A stretch of 64,000 nt of DNA, from the NCBI GenBank assembly GCA_900767465.1, contig CAAGAW010000020.1:1-64000 (forward strand), written 5' to 3'. Source of the stretch: Clostridia bacterium. GTDB lineage: Bacteria > Bacillota > Clostridia > Christensenellales > Pumilibacteraceae. The position numbers and the translations under genes are program-made. Each line of letters opens with the position of its first letter. Position 1 is the first letter of the stretch. Shown here one piece after another: positions 52,902 through 61,638 of this stretch. The notes below the pieces were generated by a model. It made no database searches and was not told the DNA's origin. It was given only the letters and a program-made list of their open reading frames with translations.

Positions 52902-52930
52902 ATTATAGCATTATAGGCAAAACTTGTCAA
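52902..52930 (-). promoter_or_regulatory. Consensus promoter of the metQNI leader
   Basis: TTGACA (52925-52930), 17 bp, TATAAT (52902-52907) on the minus strand; start site near 52895, some 23 nt before the leader peptide ATG. Confidence 0.8.
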
Positions 52931-52975
52931 CAAAATTTTAACGATTTTAACGATTTTTTTGATTTTATGTTTTCG

Positions 52976-53917
52976 CTACAGCGCCGTAAGTACCGCGCCG
53001 GCGACGGCGAGGACGGTGGCGACGGCTCGCGGAAGGGTGAGTTTTTGTTTGAAAAATACGGTATCCATAATTGCGGTAAGGACGAATCCCGCGCCGTAAG
53101 AGAGCGGATAAAGCATGCCGGACGGGAGCGCGCCCGCCGCAAGCGTCATAAAATAGTTAGTCGCGTACATACCCACGGCGGCGATCGCTATCCGGAAATA
53201 CGTTCTTTTCGGAAGTCCGAAAAACTCGCGCGGTTGCGGATCTTTTTCTTCGGCGCGTCCGGAATTCTCAACGGGTTCGGAATCCGCGGCGGGATCCGTT
53301 TTTTTGCGGTTTTTAAGCACGGTAATCGCCGCAACGACGGCAAAGAACGCAAACACGATAACGAACGTAACGAGGTTGAAAAACGCTACGTATTCGCTGC
53401 CCGCGCGTACGGCGTACAGTTTTGCCGTAACGTTACAGCCGGCGGACGAAAGCGTGCATACCGCGATCCACACGATTCCTTTTTTGCCGAATTTAACGTC
53501 CCGCCCCACGCAGAACAGCACGACGGCGGCGAGGATAACGCCCGCTCCCGCCCACTGCGCAGCCGAAACGGTTTCGCCCGCGTATAAAAGCGGCGACAGC
53601 GCAAGCGGAAACACGACCGAACCGATCATAACGAACGTTTCGACGATACAAAGCGAAACGGCGGTTGCGCACACGAGCCAACTGAGCATATTCAGAGCGT
53701 TTGAAACGCCGCTTAACGCCGCAATCCACACTCCGTCCGCGGTTGCCGCGCGACTTACGGCGAACACTATAACGCTTACGACGAGAATGATACCCGACCG
53801 GACGGCGTTGACCTTTACGCTCGTACCCGTCGAATCGTCCGCGTTGCCGCAATTTTTCATCGCAGCCATTTTGGCCGCGCCGCAAAATTTACTTATCGCA
53901 AGATAAAGATAACCCAT
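52976..53917 (-). CDS. DMT/EamA-family transporter
   Basis: 313 residues with about ten hydrophobic helices in two similar halves, split by a charged loop at about 205-240 (KNRKKTDPAADSEPVENSGR). The second half ends with the EamA pattern SYGAGFVLTAIMDTVFFKQKLT. Such transporters export metabolites or amino acids; the substrate is unknown. It is divergent from an AraC gene 144 bp away, and the two promoters share an inverted CGGTGGTATAAT element, suggesting control by that regulator. Confidence 0.85.
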   Translation of the reverse strand: MGYLYLAISKFCGAAKMAAMKNCGNADDSTGTSVKVNAVRSGIILVVSVIVFAVSRAATADGVWIAALSGVSNALNMLSWLVCATAVSLCIVETFVMIGSVVFPLALSPLLYAGETVSAAQWAGAGVILAAVVLFCVGRDVKFGKKGIVWIAVCTLSSAGCNVTAKLYAVRAGSEYVAFFNLVTFVIVFAFFAVVAAITVLKNRKKTDPAADSEPVENSGRAEEKDPQPREFFGLPKRTYFRIAIAAVGMYATNYFMTLAAGALPSGMLYPLSYGAGFVLTAIMDTVFFKQKLTLPRAVATVLAVAGAVLTAL

Positions 53918-53936
53918 TTTTTACTCCGTATTAACT

Positions 53937-53948
53937 ATTATACCACCG
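53937..53948 (-). promoter_or_regulatory. -10 region of the DMT gene, inverted copy of the AraC-gene element
   Basis: CGGTGGTATAAT on the minus strand, identical to 54044-54055 on the plus strand. No good -35 box precedes it, suggesting activator-dependent transcription. Confidence 0.5.
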
Positions 53949-54026
53949 CCGGCGCGGGAAACGGTGCGTTATTTCGGATTCAAAATAGGATTTTCCGAAA
54001 CCGACCGCGATTTTAACCGGCTTCTC

Positions 54027-54055
54027 TTGCGTTTTGTCGCGGACGGTGGTATAAT
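54027..54055 (+). promoter_or_regulatory. Promoter of AraC gene at 54062, adjacent to the start codon
   Basis: TTGCGT (54027-54032), 17 bp, TATAAT (54050-54055). Six bases then ATG: expected transcription start equals the start codon. Confidence 0.65.
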
Positions 54056-54061
54056 CGTATT

Positions 54062-54886
54062 ATGAAAAAGGTGACTCTATCCGAACTTTATACCGCAAAT
54101 TACGATTGCACGGTGCTAAGCGCGTTGATTCAGCGTTGGGAGGACGTAAAATATTTCGATTGTCTCGACGACCCGAAACGCGAGGACATCATGCTGTACC
54201 TCGACGGCTACGACGCGACCTACACCCTCCCCGACGGCAGAACGATCGAAGCGAAAAGCGGCGAAGTAACGTACACCGCGACGGGAAGCCGCTACCGCGT
54301 GGATTTTCGTCGCGCAAACGGCGCGGAAACGGCGCACGACGATTCGATCCGGTTCAGGTTGAGCATGTACGGCGAGCGGATCAGGCTTTCGGGCGACGTT
54401 GCCGTTTTTCGTCCGAGTCCTGCGATGATAGCGGCCTTCCGGCGGGTACACGCGCTCAGTCGTCTGGTCGATCCGCCTCAGTCCGAATTTAAAGCGGTTA
54501 TTTACTCCATTCTCACCGAAGCGTGCGTTCTCGGTCGCAGCGAGAACGAATCGGACGATTTCGCGCTCATCCGTCCGGCGTACGACTACGTAAACCTGCA
54601 TTACGACGAAGAATTTCCGATAAAAACTCTTGCCGATTTATGCTACGTTTCGGAAGTGTGGTTCCGCAAGGCGTTCCGAAAAGCGATAGGACTTTCGCCC
54701 GCCGCGTACAAAACCGAACTGCGGCTGAGTCAGGCGGCAAAATTGCTTGCGTGCGGCAATATGTCGGTACAGGAAATCGCGACTGCGGTAGGTTACGACG
54801 ACGTCTCGTTGTTTATCCGCAGATTCCGCGCGAAATACTCGATCACCCCGCTTAATTACCGCCGCAAAAGTCGCGGGAAGGAATAA
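54062..54886 (+). CDS. AraC-family regulator, leaderless candidate
   Basis: 274 residues. A cupin-like sensor (about 20-120) and the C-terminal helix-turn-helix pair (about 175-270): IKTLADLCYVSEVWFRKAF and VQEIATAVGYDDVSLFIRRF, closing TPLNYRR. No Shine-Dalgarno sequence precedes the ATG and the -10 box ends six bases before it. It is divergent from the DMT transporter gene, its probable target. Confidence 0.87.
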   Translation: MKKVTLSELYTANYDCTVLSALIQRWEDVKYFDCLDDPKREDIMLYLDGYDATYTLPDGRTIEAKSGEVTYTATGSRYRVDFRRANGAETAHDDSIRFRLSMYGERIRLSGDVAVFRPSPAMIAAFRRVHALSRLVDPPQSEFKAVIYSILTEACVLGRSENESDDFALIRPAYDYVNLHYDEEFPIKTLADLCYVSEVWFRKAFRKAIGLSPAAYKTELRLSQAAKLLACGNMSVQEIATAVGYDDVSLFIRRFRAKYSITPLNYRRKSRGKE

Positions 54887-54918
54887 CCCCCATAACGGGA
54901 ATCGATTAACCCATACGA

Positions 54919-54958
54919 AAAACGACGACTCCGGATAAGGAATCGTCGTTTGTTTTTG
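54919..54958 (+). terminator. Terminator of the AraC gene
   Basis: AAACGACGACTCC pairs with GGAATCGTCGTTT, followed by GTTTTT. Confidence 0.8.
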
Positions 54959-55000
54959 CCGTAATCGCGCTTAAAAAACGCGCGTACGTATTATCGTTTT

Positions 55001-55960
55001 TTATTCGTAAAGGCGGGAAAGCGGAAGTTCGGCGAATATGCTCTCGATAGCGCGGGCGAACAGCGGAGCGACGGTGATTTCCTGAATCTTGTCGATACGC
55101 TTGTCCTCGGGAAGCTGGATCGTGTTGAGCGTGTACACCTTTTTGATAACCGATTTTTCGAGTCTTTCGATGGCGGGACCGGAAAGAACGGCGTGCGTGC
55201 AGCAGGCGAAAACCTCTTTCGCTCCGCCCACGTCCACGAGTGCTTGCGCACCTTGCGTGATCGTTCCGGCGGTGTCGATCATATCGTCCACGATAAGGCA
55301 GGTTTTATCCTTGACGTCTCCGACGATATTCATAACTTCCATAACGTTTGCCTTCGGGCGACGCTTGTCCACGATGGCGAGCGGCGCGTTGATTTTGGTA
55401 GCCATTGCGCGGGCGCGGGAAACCGAACCTACGTCGGGCGAAACCACTACGAGATCGTCGCGGTGAGCGAACGCCTCGGTGCGGATATAATCGCAAAGAA
55501 CGCTCGAACCGAGAAGGTTGTCGACGGGGGTATCGAAGAATCCCTGAATCTGGGGCGCGTGAAGGTCCATGGTAAGCACTCTGTCCGCACCGGCGGTGGT
55601 GATAAGATCGGCAACGAGTTTTGCGGTGATCGGATCGCGGGCGCGTGCTTTACGGTCCTGACGAGCGTATCCGAAGTACGGAATAACCGCGGTGATACGA
55701 CCGGCCGAAGCGCGGCGCATTGCGTCGATCATAACCAACAGTTCGATAAGGTTATCGTTGACGGGCGTCGAGGTGGACTGCAACACGAACACGTCGCAGC
55801 CGCGGACGGTCTCGCCGATCTGAACGCTGGTTTCGCCGTCCGAGAACTTGCCGACCTGAATCATACCGAGCGGCATGTTTAGTTCTTTGGCGATTTCTTT
55901 TGCAAGTTCGGGCGAACCGTTACCGGCAAAAAGTTTGATTTTGTTACCGTGTGCTATCAT
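55001..55960 (-). CDS. prs: Ribose-phosphate pyrophosphokinase (PRPP synthase)
   Basis: 319 residues, standard class I length. It makes PRPP from ribose 5-phosphate and ATP in the cytoplasm. Motifs: [16 protein letters not shown] near residue 35, [18 protein letters not shown] near 95, [12 protein letters not shown] near 130 and the PRPP-binding [14 protein letters not shown] near 215. The start at 55960 is chosen because GGAGG lies eight bases before it; the ATG at 55975 overlaps that site. It follows the GlmU-like gene by 27 bp, the common glmU-prs pair of Gram-positives. Confidence 0.96.
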   Translation of the reverse strand: MIAHGNKIKLFAGNGSPELAKEIAKELNMPLGMIQVGKFSDGETSVQIGETVRGCDVFVLQSTSTPVNDNLIELLVMIDAMRRASAGRITAVIPYFGYARQDRKARARDPITAKLVADLITTAGADRVLTMDLHAPQIQGFFDTPVDNLLGSSVLCDYIRTEAFAHRDDLVVVSPDVGSVSRARAMATKINAPLAIVDKRRPKANVMEVMNIVGDVKDKTCLIVDDMIDTAGTITQGAQALVDVGGAKEVFACCTHAVLSGPAIERLEKSVIKKVYTLNTIQLPEDKRIDKIQEITVAPLFARAIESIFAELPLSRLYE

Positions 55961-55987
55961 GAGATAAGCCTCCAAAAAATATTTTTA

Positions 55988-57106
55988 TCACTTGTTTCCG
56001 TCCCGGGCAGGGAATTTTTTTACGTATTTGTTCCCGATCCAGTCCGGTTTGACTACCTGCCTTGCCCTGCCGAGCGCAAGCGCGCCCGACGGAACGTCTC
56101 CGGTAATAACCGAACCGGCTGCGACGAACGCCTCGTCCTCGATAACGACGGGAGCCACTATTGTGGACGACGAGCCTATAAACGCACGATTACCCACGAT
56201 CGACGAGTGTTTTTCCTTGCCGTCGTAGTTCGCGAAAACCACGCCCGCGCCGACGTTGCAATCCTCGCCCATGTTCACGTTACCCGCGTAAGTGAGGTGC
56301 CCCATCTTGCAGCCTCTTCCGATATTGCACGCTTTGAGTTCGACGAAGTCGCCTATATGGCAATCGTCGCCGATCACGTTGCCCGCGCGGAGATTCGCGT
56401 ACGGTCCGACCGTAGCGCGTTTGCCCACGTACGAACTTACCGCGTGAGACGAATCGAGCACCGCGTCTTCGTCGATAATGCAATCCTCGATATAATTGTT
56501 CGCTCTGAGTTTCGCGCCGCGACGAATACACGTTCCGCCGACGACGATATTATTGTATCCGATTACCGCGCCCGCTTCGATCGAAACGTCGCAACCGATA
56601 ACCGTACCCGACAGATCCTCGAACCGGACTCCGTGCGACATGTGGTAGTCGAGAATCCTGTTCTTCATTATGTCGGTAATAAGCCCTATTTGCTTGTACG
56701 AGAACGCCGTAATAAAGTCCTCTTCGTCGAAGTAGCACGTGTCCTCGGTATAGATTCTGTCCGCGCGAATCGCGTGCGCCGCGCTGATAACGTAGCCGCG
56801 CGTCATACGGATAACTTCTCTGCCGCTTACGCTCGCCTCTTCCACTGCGGCTTCCACGGTTTTGCGGGTGATAAGCGGAGTGTCGGTGTAAAGCACGACC
56901 GCGTAATCGCAATCGGGTTTCAGGTGCGGGCGAACCAGCGAAAGAATGTCCGCGGCGGGATCGTTGTCCGCAACGTCCGTATCCGCACCGGCAAGCGCGA
57001 GTTTAACCCACTCCTCCATACTCTTGCCGAGAACGGCAATCGGAGAGGTCTCACCCAAGGACGGATAAGACGTTCTTAATATTAAACCGCAGTACTTCTT
57101 TCCCAT
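55988..57106 (-). CDS. GlmU-like protein with intact acetyltransferase but reduced uridylyltransferase domain
   Basis: 372 residues; bifunctional GlmU has about 456. The C-terminal left-handed beta-helix (about 165-355) matches GlmU closely: VGPYANLRAGNVIGDD, GRGCKMGHLTYAG, GAGVVFANYDGKEKHSS, FIGSSSTIVAPV. The N-terminal 165 residues are short and lack the GlmU nucleotide-binding signature (LAAGxGTRM with PKVLH), reading LILRTSYPSLGETSPIAVLG; only VVLYTDTPLIT recalls the family. It may acetylate glucosamine 1-phosphate but probably cannot make UDP-GlcNAc. Gene order (before prs) is that of glmU. Whether another enzyme supplies the missing step is unknown. Confidence 0.8.
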   Translation of the reverse strand: MGKKYCGLILRTSYPSLGETSPIAVLGKSMEEWVKLALAGADTDVADNDPAADILSLVRPHLKPDCDYAVVLYTDTPLITRKTVEAAVEEASVSGREVIRMTRGYVISAAHAIRADRIYTEDTCYFDEEDFITAFSYKQIGLITDIMKNRILDYHMSHGVRFEDLSGTVIGCDVSIEAGAVIGYNNIVVGGTCIRRGAKLRANNYIEDCIIDEDAVLDSSHAVSSYVGKRATVGPYANLRAGNVIGDDCHIGDFVELKACNIGRGCKMGHLTYAGNVNMGEDCNVGAGVVFANYDGKEKHSSIVGNRAFIGSSSTIVAPVVIEDEAFVAAGSVITGDVPSGALALGRARQVVKPDWIGNKYVKKFPARDGNK

Positions 57107-57228
57107 ACTCTCACATTATATACCTTTTAACCGAATTTTGTCAACTTAAAACGCCGCCGAATACGCATATCTTTTTTATATATATGCCGCCGCAGAGCGA
57201 ACCGTCGCAAAAAACGGCAGGCGACGGC

Positions 57229-57267
57229 AAATAAATATCCACCCGCCGTGCGGGTGGATATTTATTT
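57229..57267. terminator. Terminator of guaA
   Basis: An 18 bp perfect stem (AAATAAATATCCACCCGC and complement) with a 3 nt loop, 12 bp after the guaA stop. A/T-rich ends on both strands allow bidirectional use. Confidence 0.85.
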
Positions 57268-57278
57268 CGTTATTCCGA

Positions 57279-58799
57279 TTATTCCCACTCGATGGTTGCG
57301 GGCGGCTTGGAGGTGATATCGTAAACTATACGGTTTACGTGTTTTACCTCATTGACGATACGGGTGGAAATCCGTTCGAGGACGTCGAACGGGATACGCG
57401 CCCAGTCGGCGGTCATTCCGTCCACGCTGGTAACGCCGCGGAGCGCGACGGTATAATCGTACGTGCGCTCGTCTCCCATAACGCCTACGGTGCGGGTGTT
57501 GGTAAGGACGGCGAAGTACTGCCATATCTCTTTGTCGAGTCCCGCCGCGGCGATTTCCTCGCGGAAGATCGCGTCGGCGTCCTGCAAAATCGCGACTTTT
57601 TCGCGCGAGACGTCGCCCATGATACGGATAGCGAGTCCGGGACCCGGGAACGGCTGGCGCATAACGATGGACGCGGGCAATCCGATCTCGAATCCGCATT
57701 TACGCACCTCGTCCTTAAACAGGTCGCGGAGCGGCTCGACGATCTCCTTAAAGTCCACGACCGACGGAAGCCCGCCCACGTTGTGATGGCTTTTGATCGT
57801 CGCGCTTACGCCTTTGCCCGACTCGATAACGTCGGGATAAATCGTACCCTGAACGAGGTAATCGACCTTGCCTATTTTCTTGGCTTCCGCCTCGAAAACG
57901 CGGATAAACTCCTCGCCTATAATCTTGCGTTTGCGCTCGGGTTCGGTAACGCCCGCCAGAAGTCCGAGGAATCTGTCCGAAGCGTCCACCTTTATAAGAT
58001 TCATTTTCTGCTCGTCGCGGAAAACGCGCACGACTTCGTCCGCTTCGTTCTTTCTGAGCAAGCCGTGATCGACGAAAATGCAGGTAAGATTCGGGCAAGC
58101 CTTGTGTATAAGCGTTGCAGCGACCGCGGAATCTACTCCGCCCGAAAGCGCGCAAAGTACTTTTTTGTCGCCGATTTTTTCTTTGAGTTCGCGGATTTTG
58201 CTTTCGGCAAAGTTAGCCATCGTCCACTCGCCTTTCGCGCCGCAAACCTTGTAAAGGAAGTTGCGGAGAACGTTTTCGCCGTACTCGGTGTGCATTACTT
58301 CGGGGTGAAACTGAACGCCGTAAAGTTTCTTTTCCTCGTCAGCCATGGCGGCAACGGGGCAAGTGTCGGTGGTTCCGATAACCTCGAATCCGTCCGGAAC
58401 CGCGCTGACGTACACGGTGTGGCTCATCCAGATACGCGAAGTTTCGGGGACGCCGTCGAAAAGAACGCTTTTACCCGCTTTAAGGATTTGTTTGCCGTAC
58501 TCGCGCAGACCTCTGTCCACCTTGCCGCCGCGTTCGTACGCCATAAGCTGGCAGCCGTAGCAGATTCCGAGAACGGGAATCCCGAGGTCGAAAATCTCTT
58601 TGCTTACCGTGGGCGCGCCTTCGTCCGTAACGGAAGCGGGACCGCCCGTAAAAATGATACCGATCGGGTTTTTCGCCTTGATTTTTTCGATCGGCGTGTC
58701 GTGCGGCAAAAGTTCGCAATAAACGTTATGTTCGCGGACTCTGCGCGCGATAAGCTGGTTGTACTGCCCGCCGAAATCGAGCACGATTACGTTTTCCAT
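57279..58799 (-). CDS. guaA: GMP synthase (glutamine-hydrolysing)
   Basis: 506 residues, full length. It converts XMP to GMP using glutamine and ATP. The glutamine amidotransferase domain (1-190) has the nucleophile in [11 protein letters not shown] and the catalytic His-Glu in [13 protein letters not shown]. The ATP pyrophosphatase P-loop is [12 protein letters not shown] near residue 218. The C-terminal dimerisation domain has [13 protein letters not shown] and ends KPPATIEWE, the invariant GuaA terminus. It follows the SDR gene by 21 bp. Confidence 0.98.
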   Translation of the reverse strand: MENVIVLDFGGQYNQLIARRVREHNVYCELLPHDTPIEKIKAKNPIGIIFTGGPASVTDEGAPTVSKEIFDLGIPVLGICYGCQLMAYERGGKVDRGLREYGKQILKAGKSVLFDGVPETSRIWMSHTVYVSAVPDGFEVIGTTDTCPVAAMADEEKKLYGVQFHPEVMHTEYGENVLRNFLYKVCGAKGEWTMANFAESKIRELKEKIGDKKVLCALSGGVDSAVAATLIHKACPNLTCIFVDHGLLRKNEADEVVRVFRDEQKMNLIKVDASDRFLGLLAGVTEPERKRKIIGEEFIRVFEAEAKKIGKVDYLVQGTIYPDVIESGKGVSATIKSHHNVGGLPSVVDFKEIVEPLRDLFKDEVRKCGFEIGLPASIVMRQPFPGPGLAIRIMGDVSREKVAILQDADAIFREEIAAAGLDKEIWQYFAVLTNTRTVGVMGDERTYDYTVALRGVTSVDGMTADWARIPFDVLERISTRIVNEVKHVNRIVYDITSKPPATIEWE

Positions 58800-58820
58800 A
58801 CTGTCTCCTTATATTGTCGG

Positions 58821-59663
58821 TTAATCCTTGTCTTTTTGTTTCGGGGCGAACATTTTGCCCGTTGCGCCGAGTATCGCGCCGAGCGGGAAAATCCGGTACA
58901 GCGCGTACAAAGCCTTGTACTTGCCGCCCACGATATAAAACGGCTTGTACTTGCGCTTTGCGATAATCTTTTCGATTTTGCGGCAGGCGTAATCCACGCT
59001 CATGCGTTTGTTTTCGCGCGCCGATATATGGTCGTCGGCGTCCTTTATACGCGATCCGTAACGCTCGTTCGTCGCAAAATTCTTGACGCGGTTGCGCGTA
59101 AACGGCGTTTTTACGTCGCCGGGGCAAATCGCGGTGACGTCGATTCCGTACGGCTTTACCTCTTCGCGCAGCGAGTGCGAAAGCATGCTCACCGCGGCTT
59201 TCGACGCGCAATACATTCCTCTGAACGGCAACGGGAAAATCGCGCAAGCCGACGAAATATTCACTATCTTCGCGCCCGCGCTCATAAGCGGCAACGCGTA
59301 CTTGCAGCAGCGGAACACTCCCATAAAATTGACGGCGAAAATGCGCTCGACTTCCTCGTCCGAGAGAAGTTCTACCGCTCCCGAAACGCCGTAACCGGCG
59401 TTGTTTATCAGCATATCGACTTTGCCGAACGCGCTCTCTATCCTGTCGAACGCCGCGATAACGTCCGACTCGACGCTTACGTCGCATTTTATATGATAGA
59501 GTCCGGTTTGCGGTTTTTCGCCGCCGTCGAAAATACTGCTCGTCTCCGCGCTCCGGCTGAGATCGACTACGACGTTACCGGAGGAAAACGTTTCCGAAAT
59601 ATGTTTGCCGATGCCGGACGAACCGCCCGTGATCGCTATGATTTTGCCGCTCAACTTTCTCAT
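58821..59663 (-). CDS. Short-chain dehydrogenase/reductase, leaderless candidate
   Basis: 280 residues. Classical SDR: cofactor motif ITGGSSGIGKHI near the N-terminus, NNAGYG near residue 82 and catalytic YCASK near 145 with the Ser in VNISSACA. The C-terminal 60 residues (KIEKIIAKRKYKPFYIVGGKYKALYALYRIFP) resemble membrane-associated SDRs that act on lipids. The frame to 59702 is rejected: TTGACA (59693-59698), 17 bp and TATTAT (59670-59675) leave only six bases before ATG 59663, so the transcript likely begins at the start codon. Co-directional with guaA. Confidence 0.85.
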   Translation of the reverse strand: MRKLSGKIIAITGGSSGIGKHISETFSSGNVVVDLSRSAETSSIFDGGEKPQTGLYHIKCDVSVESDVIAAFDRIESAFGKVDMLINNAGYGVSGAVELLSDEEVERIFAVNFMGVFRCCKYALPLMSAGAKIVNISSACAIFPLPFRGMYCASKAAVSMLSHSLREEVKPYGIDVTAICPGDVKTPFTRNRVKNFATNERYGSRIKDADDHISARENKRMSVDYACRKIEKIIAKRKYKPFYIVGGKYKALYALYRIFPLGAILGATGKMFAPKQKDKD

Positions 59664-59669
59664 TCCTAT

Positions 59670-59698
59670 ATAATAGCAACTTCCGCGCGATTTGTCAA
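59670..59698 (-). promoter_or_regulatory. Promoter of SDR-guaA unit, adjacent to the start codon
   Basis: TTGACA (59693-59698), 17 bp, TATTAT (59670-59675), then six bases and ATG at 59663. Confidence 0.7.
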
Positions 59699-59752
59699 CC
59701 AAACGCGCCCGCCCGCGGCGCCGAGGCTACGGAAAAATCGACGTTTTTCCGA

Positions 59753-60607
59753 TCATCTGCCCGTGGGCGTTCTGCCCGACATCGACCTGAACACCCTGTT
59801 GAACGATCTTATGCTGTTAAAACCGCTCCGCATTGCGGCTTCGGTTGCCGAAACGTTTTCCGTCGCGATAAGTTTTGCCGCCTCTTCCACCCGATAGCGG
59901 TTGACAAGCGACGAGAACCGCATTCCGAACCTTGCCGCGAAAAGCCGGGACGCGTAGTCGTACGAATAGCCGAGCGCGTCCGCAAGCGTCGCGATCGAAA
60001 TATCCGAGCGAAAATTGCGTTCCACGTAGTCCACGACCGAATACACGAACTCGTCGTCGCGGTCGCTTTTTACGTAAACGGCGGTTTTCTCGAACGCGGC
60101 GACGAGCGCGTAAAGGCAGGCGCGCAAGGTAAGTCCGTCGGGCGCGGGAACTCCCACGCGATCGAAACGGCAATATTCGTCGTTCTCGGGGCTCCGGATC
60201 GCTTTGTCCGATCGGAAAAATTCCGTCGCCGATTCGGAGTCGGGCGAACCGAAAAACGACGTCAACACGAAGCCGAGCGTTGCGGGCGAAACCGGAAAAC
60301 GCGCTTTAAGAGGCGTTTCGCCGACGTGTCGCGACGAGAACTCTTCGACGTAAGCACCCGAAAAAACCGCGACGAGCGCGACCGATCCGTCCGAGCGTTC
60401 GTACGAGTGGAGCCCGTACGGTCCGACGAACAACGCCTCGCCCTCTTTCACCTCGTACCTTTTGCCCGCGACCGTGGCTTTTTGCGTGCCTTTTATGACG
60501 ATAAGCAATTCGCAACCGCGGTGAAAGTGCGGCGCGAAGTCCGTTTCGCGGTACAAAAACGCGTTGAACACGTCCACGTCCGAATTTGCGGGTTGATGAA
60601 AAACCAT
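59753..60607 (-). CDS. AraC-family regulator divergent from glycyl radical operon 2
   Basis: 284 residues. N-terminal cupin sensor with FAPHFHRGCELLIVIKG near residue 25-42 and C-terminal helix-turn-helix pair: IATLADALGYSYDYASRLFA and ATEAAMRSGFNSIRSFNRVF. The final residues (MSGRTPTGR) are slightly short of the usual PxxYR ending. AAAGGAG lies before the ATG. It is divergent from the activase-glycyl radical enzyme pair, mirroring the first such locus at 3.3-7.4 kb, and is the likely activator. Confidence 0.87.
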   Translation of the reverse strand: MVFHQPANSDVDVFNAFLYRETDFAPHFHRGCELLIVIKGTQKATVAGKRYEVKEGEALFVGPYGLHSYERSDGSVALVAVFSGAYVEEFSSRHVGETPLKARFPVSPATLGFVLTSFFGSPDSESATEFFRSDKAIRSPENDEYCRFDRVGVPAPDGLTLRACLYALVAAFEKTAVYVKSDRDDEFVYSVVDYVERNFRSDISIATLADALGYSYDYASRLFAARFGMRFSSLVNRYRVEEAAKLIATENVSATEAAMRSGFNSIRSFNRVFRSMSGRTPTGR

Positions 60608-60664
60608 ATTTCTCCTTTTGATCGACTAAGGTCGGATTTTGGCTATAAATCGCCGAAAAAACAC

Positions 60665-60694
60665 TTGAAAACACACTACGGCGCGGTATATAAT
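60665..60694 (+). promoter_or_regulatory. Promoter of glycyl radical operon 2
   Basis: TTGAAA (60665-60670), 18 bp, TATAAT (60689-60694). Leader of about 65 nt. Confidence 0.5.
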
Positions 60695-60766
60695 AAAGCC
60701 GACGGTTGAATTATGGCTATATTATAGCACGCCGCAAACGAAAAGTAAAGCCGAAAGGAGCACGAA

Positions 60767-61612
60767 ATGACGGCAACGGTATTTTCGATAGAAGAATTTT
60801 CTACGTTCGACGGACCCGGGCTCCGCACGACCGTGTTTTTCAAGGGGTGTCCGCTCCGCTGCGAGTGGTGTCATAACCCCGAGGGGCAACGCTCCGGCAA
60901 GGAATACGTTAAAAGTCCGAACGGCTGCGTCGGTTGCGGCGCGTGCCTGAGAGCAGCGAAAAAGATTGCGGGAAGAACGGAATTTACAAAAGAAAGCGCG
61001 ACGGCCTGCCCGAAAGGACTTATCCGTGTTTGCGGGGTCGATTACACGCCCGACTCGCTTGCGGCGCGGCTCAATAAGAACGCGGACGTTACGGCAAACG
61101 GCGGCGGAATAACTTTTTCGGGCGGCGAGCCGTTGCTTCGGGCGGACTTTATCGTCGCGACTTCCGCTCTGCTCGACCCGCGGCTTACGGTTGCGCTGCA
61201 AACGAGCGGCTATACGGACGAGACGACTTTTAAAAAGGTCCTCGGCGTATGCGATTTCGTTTTGTACGACCTGAAAATAATCGACGAGACGGGGTTTAAG
61301 AAATACTGCGGCGGGAGCACGGAAACGGTACTTATCAACTACCGCGCGCTGGCAAAAAGCGGCGTGCCGTTTATCACCCGCGTTCCTCTTATCCCGACCG
61401 TTACGGACACGCCCGAAAACCTTACGGCGATTGCGGAAACGATAGCCGCTACGGGCGGAAAACGTGTCGAATTATTACCGTATAACCGCTTTGCGGGCGG
61501 AAAATATCCGACGATCGGACGGGTTTATTCGCCCTCGTTCGACGAAACGATACCGCCGTCGCCGCACACGGAAATATTCGCAAAGTTCGGGATTGCGGCG
61601 AAAGTTATGTAA
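60767..61612 (+). CDS. Glycyl-radical enzyme activating protein 2 (radical SAM)
   Basis: 281 residues. Radical-SAM motif CPLRCEWC at residues 28-35, then a shortened ferredoxin insert with few cysteines (CVGCGACL and a later TACP), so probably one auxiliary cluster rather than two. GITFSGGEPLLRAD near residue 110 binds S-adenosylmethionine. AAAGGAG precedes the ATG. First gene of the operon, 26 bp before its glycyl radical enzyme; in the other locus the activase comes second. Confidence 0.92.
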   Translation: MTATVFSIEEFSTFDGPGLRTTVFFKGCPLRCEWCHNPEGQRSGKEYVKSPNGCVGCGACLRAAKKIAGRTEFTKESATACPKGLIRVCGVDYTPDSLAARLNKNADVTANGGGITFSGGEPLLRADFIVATSALLDPRLTVALQTSGYTDETTFKKVLGVCDFVLYDLKIIDETGFKKYCGGSTETVLINYRALAKSGVPFITRVPLIPTVTDTPENLTAIAETIAATGGKRVELLPYNRFAGGKYPTIGRVYSPSFDETIPPSPHTEIFAKFGIAAKVM

Positions 61613-61638
61613 ACGCTTTTTGCGTAAAGGAGCAAATT

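Noticed and set aside
52554..52930. S-box or T-box riboswitch before metQNI
   Set aside because: None of the conserved core elements was found; the only clear elements are the leader ORF and one terminator.
57339..59897. An 852-codon plus-strand frame over guaA and the SDR gene
   Set aside because: Antisense to two well-identified genes with no coding signal of its own.
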